Assembly (NCBI GenBank): GCA_947846985.1
Contig: CANTUZ010000001.1
Coordinates: forward strand, 108,269,757 to 108,333,756
DNA: 64,000 bases
Reading direction: 5' to 3'
From: Fratercula arctica
Lineage: Eukaryota; Chordata; Aves; Charadriiformes; Alcidae
Both the position numbers and the translations under genes were made by a program. Of the stretch, positions 1 to 17,285 are shown piece after piece (positions within the stretch are counted from its first letter, which is position 1; every line of letters begins with the position of its first letter). The notes below the pieces were generated by a model. That model saw only the letters and a program-made list of their open reading frames with translations. It did not search any database and was not told where the DNA came from.

Positions 1-2324
1 GCTGATGCAAAGCATCCTACAGATGAAAATGAGACGCATTTGATTCCACACACACCAAATGCTTGAACTGTGTTAGGCACATCACAGGTCTACGGTTTGA
101 GCAATACTCCCCAGTGTAGCAGGTTTTTTCCTGCAGATACCAGTTCACATCTGATGGGAGAGCGTTTTAAAACCAGCCTCTGCTCTTACATTGTAAGAAA
201 AACTCTCTCCCTCAAGCTACTCACAGACAGAAACATGTTTACCTCCACCTATCAAAGCACTGGGGGAAAACAACAGCCCCTTGAAGGAAGTTAATGCCCC
301 AAAACCATTTGAACTGTTATAAGCAGCTTACTACCAGAGCAAATAGATGCACTAATAAGGATAAACAACCACTTGTCCCAGGCCCTCGGAGGGAGTTAGC
401 TGCACGCCCACCTTCCACTGAAGTCAGTGGCCGGTGAGTGCTGAGGGCCTGGCACGTGGTCGCCACAGGCTGGTTGATGCCACACAGCCAGCACAGCCCA
501 GGTACCCAAACCAGCAGATACCAGAAGCTGTTCATTTCTAGCAGCACCACAGCACCTCATTTCCCCTCATTCAGCTACACCCAGGGAAGCTTTATCACAG
601 CAATGGGCTTTTCCAAAGGGGTTGTATGGTTCTGACCTTGCGCTGCCCACCTGCAGGTGAGGATGTTCAACACAGCAGTATGACCCTTGCCTGCCGTTAC
701 AGGGAATTGGCTAAAGCATGTCGTTTCAGGAAAAGATGACCTGTCGTCCAGTGTCTGCCCCTAACTATGTCTACATATTTCCCACAAGGCAGCCTGTGGG
801 GTGGGGGCTACCTATAGCTTTCCCGTCCCAGTCAAATAAGGCTCTCCCTCCATTGGCTAATGAATATTTAATTATTCTGTGCAAAATACAACAATTTTGT
901 CCAGAAATACTGAATGTTCACTTCTGCTCCTGAACAACCCACTCCTGGGTGTAGCACCCCCTCAGATAAGGGAATAAAATGGAAACAGGTCTCACTCCCC
1001 TGGACAAAAGAGCTCTGTGAGGGTAGGTAAAAGAAGCTGATACAGAAGATACCCTAATAATGCCCCCCCCCCAAAAAAAAAAGAAAAAAAAAGGGCAGGT
1101 TCACTAGAATTAGTTCTGCCAATTTTGCAGATGCAACAGAAGTCTGGCATGGCTGTGCAGAGTCCAGGAGTATCCATGAGCAGGTCCTGATAGGTCATAG
1201 AGAAGATGTGGGGAAAAAATTAGGCACTTTTGGACATCATCTGAGCATGGGTGCTGAAGATCAAATGTTGCCTTCAAGGGACTACAGAGTACATATGGTG
1301 GATCCAGCCTTCAAATGACACAAAAGCCAAAAACAGCTACAGGGAAGAAGGTGGCTTCTGAAGAAGTTTCTGGCATAATATACCTTTGCTGCAAGGCAGA
1401 AAGCCTGCTGAGATGCTCTCCTTGATTTGACTCCCAGGCAGGTGGCCTGTGCTGTGTAATTCTGCAGGGAACACCCAGGCCTCTAGGGAGTCAGTCAGGT
1501 GGGGAGGCCTTGACTGATATGCTGAATTCATTAAGCAGCTTTGTTTTGAAGAAATACAACGGAAGCTATATAGGAAAGGACATTTGAATTCTGTCCTTCA
1601 GCAGGTATGTTATCAAGTGGTCTTTCAGAGTTTTAACCTCCACGATGAAAAGCAGAGCCTGCCCTATGCTTTAGAACGATGAAATCTCTGAAACGACGTT
1701 TTGTACAAGTATTTTTAAAAAAACATCCCTATATATCTGCGTTACACAGAGTGACATTTCAAAGGTTCCCTATGTATTAGAGCATCTGGTTACTATCAAA
1801 TATCAAAATTATGAGCAAACCCCAGTTTAACTGTATGCCTTGTTTTCACTAATCTTGGTTTTTTTTTTATTCTGCTCACCATCCACTGCCAGTTGCATAC
1901 ACAGTGCCTGTGCTTGAGTTACACAAGTGAAGAAATACTGTAAACAACAAGTTTTCCCCCACTTAAATAAGTTAAGAATTATCACAATTACAATGATGAC
2001 ACTTCAAGAAACGTGATTAAAGTATTGAACTCTGATGTATGGAAATTAGTTAGATACGTAATTAGAAATCAGTCAGATCATGAGTCATTAAGAAGGCTGA
2101 ATGGCTTCTCTTCCCTTACCAAGGGGTTTCTACCTTCTCATGCAGAGAATGAACCACATCACTATGTTAACAATAAATGGAGGATGCATACGTTTTTTAC
2201 TATTAAGTTAAAGTGGTGCTGCTTTCTGCATAAAGCAGCATCTTAGAAGTAAGCTCCTGGGAATTACTTTTGGGTTATGTGTCTTTCCATTAGAGGAGAA
2301 GTAGAGGTGCTAGAGATAGTAACT
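1..2324. other. Intergenic DNA upstream of HSPA13, no gene seen
   Basis: No exon with protein similarity and no RNA gene could be recognised on either strand. The open frames here are short and look like chance. A C-run followed by an A-rich stretch lies at about 1062-1090, and a T-run at about 1859-1868. By human synteny the next gene on this side would be SAMSN1, but none of its exons is seen. Confidence 0.6.
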
Positions 2325-2557
2325 GCAATAGAACACACGAAGTTCCACCTAAACATGAGGAGGAACTTTACTTTGAGGGTGGCAGAGCACTGGCACAGGC
2401 TGCCCAGAGAGGTGGTGGAGTCTCCATCTCTGGAGACATTCCAAACCCGCCTGGACGCGTTCCTGTGCAGCCTGCTCTGGGTGACCCTGCTCTGGCAGGG
2501 GGGTTGGACTAGATGATCTCCAGAGGTCCCTTCCAACCCCCACCATTCTGTGATTCC
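2325..2557 (+). mobile_element. CR1 LINE 3'-end fragment
   Basis: The stretch reads as the 3' part of a CR1 element in plus orientation. It has the segment meaning 'GGCACAGGCTGCCCAGAGAG', then the GGTTGGACTAGATGATCTCC block, the GGTCCCTTCCAACCC block, and an imperfect version of the terminal ATTCTATGATTC repeat (ATTCTGTGATTCC) at 2545-2557. It is 5'-truncated, as most CR1 copies are, and lies about 0.9 kb upstream of the HSPA13 start. CR1 of this form is typical of birds and other sauropsids. Confidence 0.9.
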
Positions 2558-3481
2558 GTAACTCTGCATAACTTTTCTTCCACTACACTATTTATTACTA
2601 GCTATTCACCTATCAATATTTTCTATTAAAAAAGCTTCTAACTTGAACCACATTAAGGGAACACTGGATTCTCACAATTAATTTCGGCCTGAAACGGACA
2701 CCCGATCTGCAAGAACCTGAAAACCAGTCACTCCTCCTGAGAGCAGAGCTGGGCAGCGGACGAGGAGCCAACCCGCGCTGCGCTTCGCGTCCGATTTATC
2801 GGATTAATTACTAGTTCTGCTCCTCCCGGGTGCGCTTGGGGGGCAGGTTTCCTCCGCACTCTCCCTACTTGTCTAACCCTCAGGTGGGCCAGAAAGAAAC
2901 CCCCCCTCACCGCTGCCGATGCGGCACCGCTGTACCTGCGGTCTCTAACGCCTCACGCCGGCGGCAGCGAGCTAGGGGAAGGGGGAGGCGGCGACGGCAG
3001 CGCCGACCGACCGACCACGCGGGCCGGGCCCCCGCGCCCCTTCCCTGCCCGGCACGGCGTCGTGCCGCCTGCCCCAGCCCCAGGAGCGGAGGACGCTGGG
3101 GGCGGGCGGGAAGCTGGGCGCCCTTACTGCTCCAGGCACCCATCGCCACTCAGCCATGACGGCCGGAACACTAACCGAACTACCGCTCCCAGCAGGCACC
3201 GCGACCCGGCCGGCCCGGATGTGCGCATGCGGGGTTGCCGCGTAGCCTCCCCTTGCTGCCGCATGCCTCTTCTCTCAGCCCCATTGGCTGCTGCCCGCCG
3301 GAAATGGCCTCGCCCCGATGCTTCCTGGGAGTTGTGGTTCTCTCACCCCCATACAGTAGACTAGCATCAGTTGGACGGGCTGGACGTGCGTGCCACTGGT
3401 CCCGGCGTGCCTCGCGGCTCGTCCCGGAAGGAGCCGTCAGCAGTCGGCGTTGGCGGGCGCTGGCGGATCCGGCGGGCGGCG

Positions 3482-9197
<5,716 letters not shown>

Positions 9198-11527
9198 AAA
9201 GAAGCTGTTCCCCGTTGCATTCCATCTCTCCAAAAGTGTACTCTGATGGTGCATACTTCTCTGGCTGGCAGGGGAGCCTAATCTTAGCTGTATTGTATTC
9301 ATTTTTTATCTGTTCCCATTAGGTGTTAATGGACATCTAACTGTGGTAAAGCTGCGTGTTACTTTAAAGGTACGAGTGATTTTTGAAGTTCTGAAGTGCC
9401 CTGTATTTGCTTGTCGATTTGGATATTGGATGAAAATGCTAGTGATGATGCACCCGCGTTTTCTCGCTAAATTTTATTAGCAAATCCTGAAGAGATGTAT
9501 GTGTAAAATATAAAGGGAGTGTGACCAAAGGTTAGAGATAATGGGGTATGGTACTGTAGGTATTCCCAGGTCCAATATATTTACTTTGAAAGAATGTGAA
9601 GCAGTATTAACGCACATAGCACTAGCAGTGTTGAGCTTAAATTTATTTATTAAATTGAGTCATTTGAGCATTTAAGCACCTTTCCAAAAGGCATGTTGCA
9701 GCTTGAATGAGACTTATGCATACACTTGATTCTTCTGCTGTTCATAACAGCATAATAGTATTACTGAGGCTGTATGGCAAATTGTCTCATGTTTCAGCCA
9801 AACCATATTCAGAAACCTGGCTCTTGCTAATTTAGAGTTACTTAGCGTGTCTCCAAGGGCTTACTTCCTCATCTGGTTTTTATGGTGGACATACAGGTGC
9901 TGCTGTCATACCACTGATGTTCTCCACAGACAGCAAGGGCATATCGCCAACTACTTATACCTCCCCCACCTTCTTTGAAAACTGCTGTAATTTTATGTAT
10001 CTTAAAGCCACACCTGAGTATCTTCCCTTGAACTTGGCCAACACATATTTCATTGTTGCACGTCTACGAGTGTGTGATGTCTTTCCCCTGGAGTACCCCA
10101 AGCCATACTGTTTTCAGGGAGAAAGTGTGGGACAGAAGGGACTGCCTGGATGAAGTCTAGTTCCTGTAGACCTAGTAAATGAAAATTCACCCAGTTATTT
10201 CGTACTTTTGAGCTCGTATCTCTGGTTTAAGTTTTGTCATATCCCCACTCTAAACTGAACATAGATCAGAGAACGTAGCTATTCTTTTGGGAAGGAAGCA
10301 GTGTGTGGAACTCAGGATTTGAGGTAGCACTTCTTAGGACTTTATTTTAGGCAAACTGTTTGCTACCCAGATATCTAGCAAATGCACAAGAATAAAAAAA
10401 ATGAAGAATTTGAAAAACAGAATAAAAATTGGTGATGGTTGTACTGTCTTTAGAGGGTTAAATCAATACTTAAAGGCCAGTTGAATTCTTTTGTCTCTCT
10501 AGAACTTTCTACAATGAAAACACTTCATTCAGTGAAGACTGGCTTCTACATCCATCAGCCCAGTCTTAATCAGGTAAACTCGAGTAACAGGTGATTCTAA
10601 GCATTTTCTTGTATTCTCCAGAACAATTTTGTTTTTATTAAGCTTGCCAAGATAAAGTGTGGGGCTTAGATTTATTGTTTAACCTATGACTATATTAAAA
10701 TAGGCTTATTATTCTTCTGGCAGTAGGCCTGATTTATGATGCTGCTGTAAATCAGTTGTGCCGATTCAGCTGTTTGCATAGCTATTGTCTAAACATATCT
10801 TTGAAGTAATCCAATTAAAAACCTCTTAAATTGAAGCATAGTCGCACACAACCATTCCATCCGCATTGCTTAACTTCACAGGGGATTCCCAAAATACTGC
10901 TAACATCTGTTTAAATTCCCTAAGTTGAAAACCAAAGTGATTTTTTTTTTTTTATTTGAAGAATTTTGCTCCTTTGTACTTCTTTGAAAGCGACCCTCTT
11001 TAAGTCTGTATGGAACTTCCAGTAACTAAAACTCCTGTGTTGAAAGAAGTGCCTCTGTAGTGAATTCATGGATGAATGCCAATATACAGTACAGCTCTCA
11101 TGCGCAGTTGCTATCTGGGGCCTTTGCTTTGCAGATATAAATGTTATGTATTTAATTCAACGTATATTCCAGTGTCTTTGGAGTCATTGTGGCCTTTCCT
11201 TCTGCCCTGCTGTAAATTCATCTCAAAGTCTACTGGAGTTACAGTAGGTCTTTAGTCTTCATTTTCTTTAATGCACTGTGTAAAATGAGCAGACCTATCT
11301 AAAAATAGAACCGCATTACAGTGAAGTGAAACTACTAAAAGGTTTTTGCAGTCTTGCAAAAGGGTTGGAGGAACAGTTAGAGTAACTTTAAACTGTTAAA
11401 CTTTCAATGCAAATAAATAAAGTAGTTTGTGTTTTTTTTTTTCTTTTGCATACTCCCTCACTCTGGAGGAGTTAAGTCTCCTTCAGTGTTAATCTGGGAA
11501 TTGTAAGGGGAGGGTGAGTTTTCACTT

Positions 11528-11561
11528 GTAAAAAAAAAAATAAAAAAAATAAAAAAAAAAT
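11528..11561 (+). repeat. A-rich tract in HSPA13 3' UTR
   Basis: A runs broken by single T bases. This may cause internal priming in oligo-dT cDNA libraries (inference). Confidence 0.85.
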
Positions 11562-12046
11562 TCACAAAAGGCTATTTATTCAGATTTCTGTACAGTTTGG
11601 GTTTTTTTTGACTAGAGAAGTTAACTGTACATTGGATATCTCACAATGCATCCTTATTTATTAAATAACTTTTTTTGAATTCTGCAATCAATTTATTTAT
11701 TTTGTATTTTTGGATTTTAATACTGTATTTTGGCACAAACCGTTGAATTTTAAAGATGAGTCCACTGCACTAAGTGGATATTTCCTGGTATGCACGTGCA
11801 CTGCTTTCCAAAAGTCTCTCTTTTAAACAATTTGTTATTTGAAGGCTGAAATCTTTCTACAGACAGCCATTGAAATCTGTGTGTGGTTGCCTGTGGTGTT
11901 AGGTGTGTAACAAGTTTATATAGCTAAAGCTTGTTTTGTGAGTTGAAATTCTGAAAGTGTTAAGTTGCCTCGCAAATTCTGTGTTCCTGAATTGTTTCCA
12001 AGCGCAGATTAAATGCATTTTATAAATAACCTTTTAGAATGTTTTT

Positions 12047-12052
12047 AATAAA
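12047..12052 (+). promoter_or_regulatory. HSPA13: Probable distal poly(A) signal of HSPA13
   Basis: AATAAA is followed within 25-35 bases by a T/G-rich element, the usual layout of a cleavage site. An earlier double signal at 11412-11421 could give a shorter transcript. Confidence 0.6.
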
Positions 12053-12075
12053 AGCAATTTCTGTCCCTTGGACAG

Positions 12076-15000
12076 GTCTTGTTTCAGTTTCTCACGGAAG
12101 TATACTAATGGCACTATTTCCCCATCTTCCTCAGCTTCCTTTGGAGGTTAAAGGATGAGGTTGTAATCCCTCAAGTTGTCAAGAGGTTGCTGTACCCTGG
12201 AGAGAGAGATCTCTGGGATGTGGCACAGAGGAGTGTTAGGAAGTGGGGTGGGAGGGGGAAAAACCTTTTCTCCGCAAGCCACGGTTTGGGGTGGAAGAAT
12301 GGAACAGAGAAGAAAAGTGCAAGTTGGTACAAGGAAAAGCAAGGAATAACTGGGAGGAAGGAGAAAACGACAACAGGGAGGGAAACCCTGGTCAAAGGGG
12401 GTGGCAATGAAGTCCTTGCTCCTGAAGGGAGTGGGAGCAGTTCCAACCCCTTCTGTGTGTATGCTCGTTGTGCCCAGCCTGCTGGATCACAGCCTGTGGG
12501 GCAGGACCCTTCCTCCTGTTGGTCAACAGCTGCAGGATAGACGTGGGGAAAGGAAAAACAGAGTCATGGTGCCCTTTTGGGCCTCATTCTTACTTTAGAC
12601 TCTGCCCTGATACCTTGGCTGTTCCACCATTCCTTTCCCTAACCCAAGCAACGTAGCTGGAAAAGGAGGCTGTGCAGTAGTTCCTCAAGGGGATCCCTCA
12701 TACTGTCTCCAACCAAGTGAAGGTCACCTGCCCAATCAGGTGGCCCTTTCAGAACAGCCCCAAGTGGCCCATATGGGGCACCGCCTTTCACAGGTGGTGG
12801 GTGCCTATGAGTAGCCCCCCGGGCTGAGGCTGGGACCTGAGAAGAAAGTGCAGGAGAGGGGAGGTATGTGCTGAGCTGGCCGTCAGGGCTTTGTCTGTGC
12901 TGTCAAGGGAGTTCACTGGTGACATTGTGTTTGGTGGCTTGTGCTGGGTACTGCAAAACCTGAATTAATATTGACCTTGAGGCAGCCACGTGGCCCCTTT
13001 TTGTTTCTTAGAGTGAGTCTCTGATTCAGGTATGTGAGGAGAATAGAGGTTGCAGACCCTGAGTGATATTCTTACTGCAAAGTTGCCTTTTCCTGCCTAC
13101 GCTAAGCCTGTTAGATGGCTTACTTTGGTAAACTATTGCTTCATGAAAACACAGCAGGAGCATATCATGCTGCCTCTGCCTTCACTGCATCTCCTTTTTC
13201 AAAGTATAGCTACATACGGGGACTATGGCTTGCTGGAAGAGAAGGAATGGCTATTTAGCTTTTGCTGACACTAGTCCACCATTTTCTTTTCTCTCACACT
13301 TTGGAATTATTCAGCCTGCAGCTTTTCCCAACTGTGTTCTGAAGGTAATCTGAAGCTGAAGGACTATGATGTCAGACTACCAGTAAGCAGAGAAACCAAT
13401 TCTCCCCACAAATAAATAAAAAAAAAAGTAAAAATTACCATGCACTGATGCCAGTCCTCAGGTTATTTTCTCTGGACCTTGCAGAAGTGGTTGGTCTCTG
13501 AGGTACCAAAGTCTACCTCCCCTAGCCTTACGCCTAAAACTTATTAATCAGTTTAGGAATGGCTTTTCCAGTCCTTACCAGTTAGTCCTGAAATACTTCC
13601 AGGTAAGGTGGGGCTTGGAGGGGGGCATGACGGTGGGTGAGGGACGGGGGCAAGGTTGGGGGAAGTGGAGCCCCAGAAGGGCCTGCCTGTGGCACTTTGA
13701 ATGTTGCAGGGAAATTAAATATTGAGAAGTATGAGAAGGTTGTGCGCTGTTGGGAAGGTGCTGTTGGCCTCACCTGGGGAAAAGAGGAAAACAGATGAAA
13801 AGCAGAAAGCTGTTCTCTCTCCTGAGAAACATCTGTCACACCAGTGTCTTCAGCACTTTCAGAAGATAATAGTTACTTGGGCAGCGTTGTCCTAGTCTAA
13901 CATCGTTAGATGCTTCTAATAGTTTTGTGCAAGGGATAGAGTATTTAGTTGTGTTTTGTAGTCAATTAAACTAGATAGTTTGTAGCGTAGGAAGACAGGC
14001 ATTCTTTTTTACCTTCAGGAAAGGGTAGAGAAATCATTCACCTTCACTGTAGCAGAATCACAGCTTTGGGATTTTGCTTTGAGGAACTCTCTTCAGAGAG
14101 GCTCCATCACTTCCCACCACGTTTCTAAAACAGCAAATATGGTTTGCTTGCTATCAGGCAAGAAATTAAGGTCTTACTCGGTATTAACCAGATGTCAGTA
14201 TTAAAGTAATGTAACAGGGCTGTAGCCTGAAACTTTATTCATGTTCTTTGGGTTTTTTTATTTTTTTTTTAAGCAGTTGATGAGGATCTTCTCTCTTTTT
14301 GAAAATAACTTTGCATTGATTGAGTTGATATTAAATTTGAGGTGTTTTAGGAACTCTAATAAAAATGAAAATTAATATTTATGTAGCCTACAGAAGCATA
14401 GGCATGTTTAACGGACACTTTCAGTAAATGTACATAACCTGTCCTGCTGCTGTAATTAGTATTGAGGTTTGCATTAAAATTTACTAGCGAAGAGACAGCC
14501 ACATCTGACTCCATTTTTCTGGGATTCTTTCACAATGTGATTTCGTAATGCTCAATCACTTACATAAGACATGGTTTTCAGTTACTTGAAATAATTTTTC
14601 AGTTATTCAGAAATCACAAGGTCAAAAGGAAAAATAACTTAATGTGGCAAGTTTATTGCCTCAAGAATTACCTACGTATACATGCAAATATGCATGTCCT
14701 AAAAAGCAGCACCAAGTGACATGTGCCTGTATGTCCACACCACAAGCAGTTTTGTTGTTTTATGAATTTGCAATCATAATAAGAATGTATTAACAAAATG
14801 TGCATAATGTCAGAGCAACTTAATGAAGTACTATTTTTTAATTAAAAACAGTGTGTCAACAGCAAGATTTATTTTTCAATCAGTGTTTACCAGTGCAACA
14901 GTTAAAATATGCCATGAAAATTACTGCTTCATTGTGTTGTTCCAGTGCCAATAGGATGAAAATTTTCAGTGATTTGCACAAAATCAGAAAGTTATGTTAA

Positions 15001-15188
15001 GAAACCTGATCAACACATGCAGATTGTAGTTTAGTAAACAGCAACGCTGAGAGAAGCTTTTGAGTAAGCTAGCTGTCTGATACGGAATATGAAATATTCC
15101 ATATATATGTGGAATGCCAGATATCCCTTGAGTGATTACTGGAGTAAGGAATTCTCGCCTTCATGAGGCATTCATTTATTACTTTTCT
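12076..15188. other. Intergenic spacer between convergent HSPA13 and ABCC13 pseudogene
   Basis: No exon, RNA gene or clear transposon was recognised. The stretch 12180-12900 is somewhat more GC-rich than its flanks and contains open frames of up to 117 codons on both strands without recognisable similarity. Minus-strand AATAAA signals at 14868-14873 and 15175-15180 may belong to ABCC13. Confidence 0.5.
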
Positions 15189-15300
15189 TTATCTCCTTAT
15201 CCCAGCCTCTGCAACCGTTTCAGAAAAGGCGCCTTTTCCTTGTAACAAATTATGTGGTGTATCATAGTCTAGAATCCTTCCTGCATCCAGAACAAGCACT
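15189..15300 (-). pseudogene. ABCC13: ABCC13 pseudogene, exon 22 (last, C-terminus)
   Basis: The exon follows TTGTAG and reads VLVLDAGRILDYDTP, then a GAFSETVAEAGI segment, to TAA at 15189-15191. It matches the C-terminal part of NBD2 in MRP proteins after the H-loop. It joins exon 21 in phase (AG|A, Arg). A minus-strand AATAAA lies only nine bases past the stop (15175-15180). Confidence 0.9.
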
Positions 15301-15802
15301 CTACAACACAACAGCAGAAAGATTACAGGAGAAGAAAAATCAGCTCTTCAACCATATTTTCCAGTCCTAATACAGATATCTTTGGATAACAGGAACTCTT
15401 GTTCAGAAGAAATATCATCGCACTAGGTAATTCATTGGTTTCTAAAGCTAGAAACTCCTGTATTAAAAAAGCCTTTTGAAAATGGCATTTTTTCTTTATT
15501 GGTAAAAATGCTACAGTATAGTCCACATACTCTAGACAATTAAGTGGTCTTAATAGTAGCTTATACCTGTACCCTAGCAGGAAAAATATTAAATTAATTC
15601 TGTAATTAGAAGGGGGAAACAGAACACAGGTTATCGATATTTAATTAATACTGACGATGAAGTCTTTTGTGATACCTTGGATTGTACAGATACAAAGATA
15701 CTAAGGTAAAAAGTATTGGAGTGTAAAATTTAGTAAGCCTGAAAACTGTTGCATTTAAAAGAAACCATTTACTTTTTAAAACGTCTTACCAAAACATACT
15801 TA

Positions 15803-16027
<225 letters not shown>

Positions 16028-16619
16028 TCAGGCACATTGAGGAAGGGAGAGCAATATAAATCTGAGATTACTGTGGAGCCTATTTGTTCCGTCTTTCTTA
16101 ACAACACTTTATGCTTCTGAAAAGACTAGTGAAATACGTTCACCTTGTTTTGGAAGTTTTGATTTCTTCTTGCTCTGCATACTAATAATAGTTAAAGTGT
16201 GACTTTTAAACACCTGTGGCTGAACTTTATACCGTAAACCTAGTTTTGCCTTCAGTTTCTATATTCACATTATAATAGACAGATTGAATACTAAACCACT
16301 TTTTAATAACGTTCAGTGTAAAAGTTTGGATACTCCTGTATCCAAGTGTTAGCTGTGGTGTATGCCTTCTAGAAACTTCCTCCTGAAAATGATCTGTCAA
16401 AAAAATTCAAGTTGAGATTCAGTACACTCCATTTAAGACCTGCCCCTTTGCTGCTGAAAGCTTGAGTATTTGTCTCCGAGAGCTTAGAGTCCTTTTATCT
16501 CGAGTGTCACCCTCCTTACATAACTATGGGTTAACGTTTTACAAGGAAAAAATTAGTAGCTTTGCCTAAGCAAATAAAGCAAAGAATAAGCTCTCTGCAG
16601 TTTTGCCTTCTTTCCAGAT

Positions 16620-16780
16620 TTGGAGGGGATTTTTTGTTTTGTTTTATTTTGTTCTGTTTTGGTGGGTTTTTTTTGTTTGTTTTATGGGGGGTTTTTTTGG
16701 GTTTTTTTTTTTTTTGGGGGGGGGGTTGGTTTGGATTTTTGCTTTTCTTGTGTTCTGTTTTGTTGTTGGTTTTTTTTTAA
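16620..16780 (+). repeat. T/G-rich low-complexity tract
   Basis: Long T runs with G runs (including about ten G near 16716-16725) lie in a pseudogene intron. They give meaningless Phe/Gly-rich frames. Confidence 0.9.
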
Positions 16781-17000
16781 TTTCAATAAATGAGCATTTT
16801 TCTATCCAAATCTAGTTAGGTGGTGCATGAATTGCCTGTGTCGCCCCTCCCCAGCCCCCCCCTTTACGCCTACTGATACACTTGAGCTGAAAATAGTCTA
16901 CTTCCTTGGCTTCCCATACAGCACAGGCCATAGGACTTTATACAGTTGTGACCTGTTGGCCACCTCAAAGAAACTCATACTACCAGAATAATTCTACTTA

Positions 17001-17285
<285 letters not shown>

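Larger units (their letters stand above)
9198..12075 (+). other. HSPA13: HSPA13 3' untranslated region (inferred extent)
   Basis: After the TGA the sequence is AT-rich without further coding potential. Several ATTTA-type AU-rich elements occur, for example around 9639-9655, 11570-11580, 11655-11665 and 11690-11705. Poly(A) signals AATAAA are seen at 11412-11417 with an overlapping copy at 11416-11421, and at 12047-12052. The last is followed by a GT-rich stretch from about 12070, so cleavage near 12070 is the best guess for the long form. Long 3' UTRs are usual for this gene, but the exact end is inferred. Confidence 0.6.

Noticed and set aside
12187..12540. 117-codon frame downstream of HSPA13
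   Set aside because: Overlaps frames on both strands in a locally GC-richer stretch; no family signal and no promoter.
16562..16815. Phe/Gly-rich frames of about 70 codons
   Set aside because: Translation of a T/G low-complexity tract.
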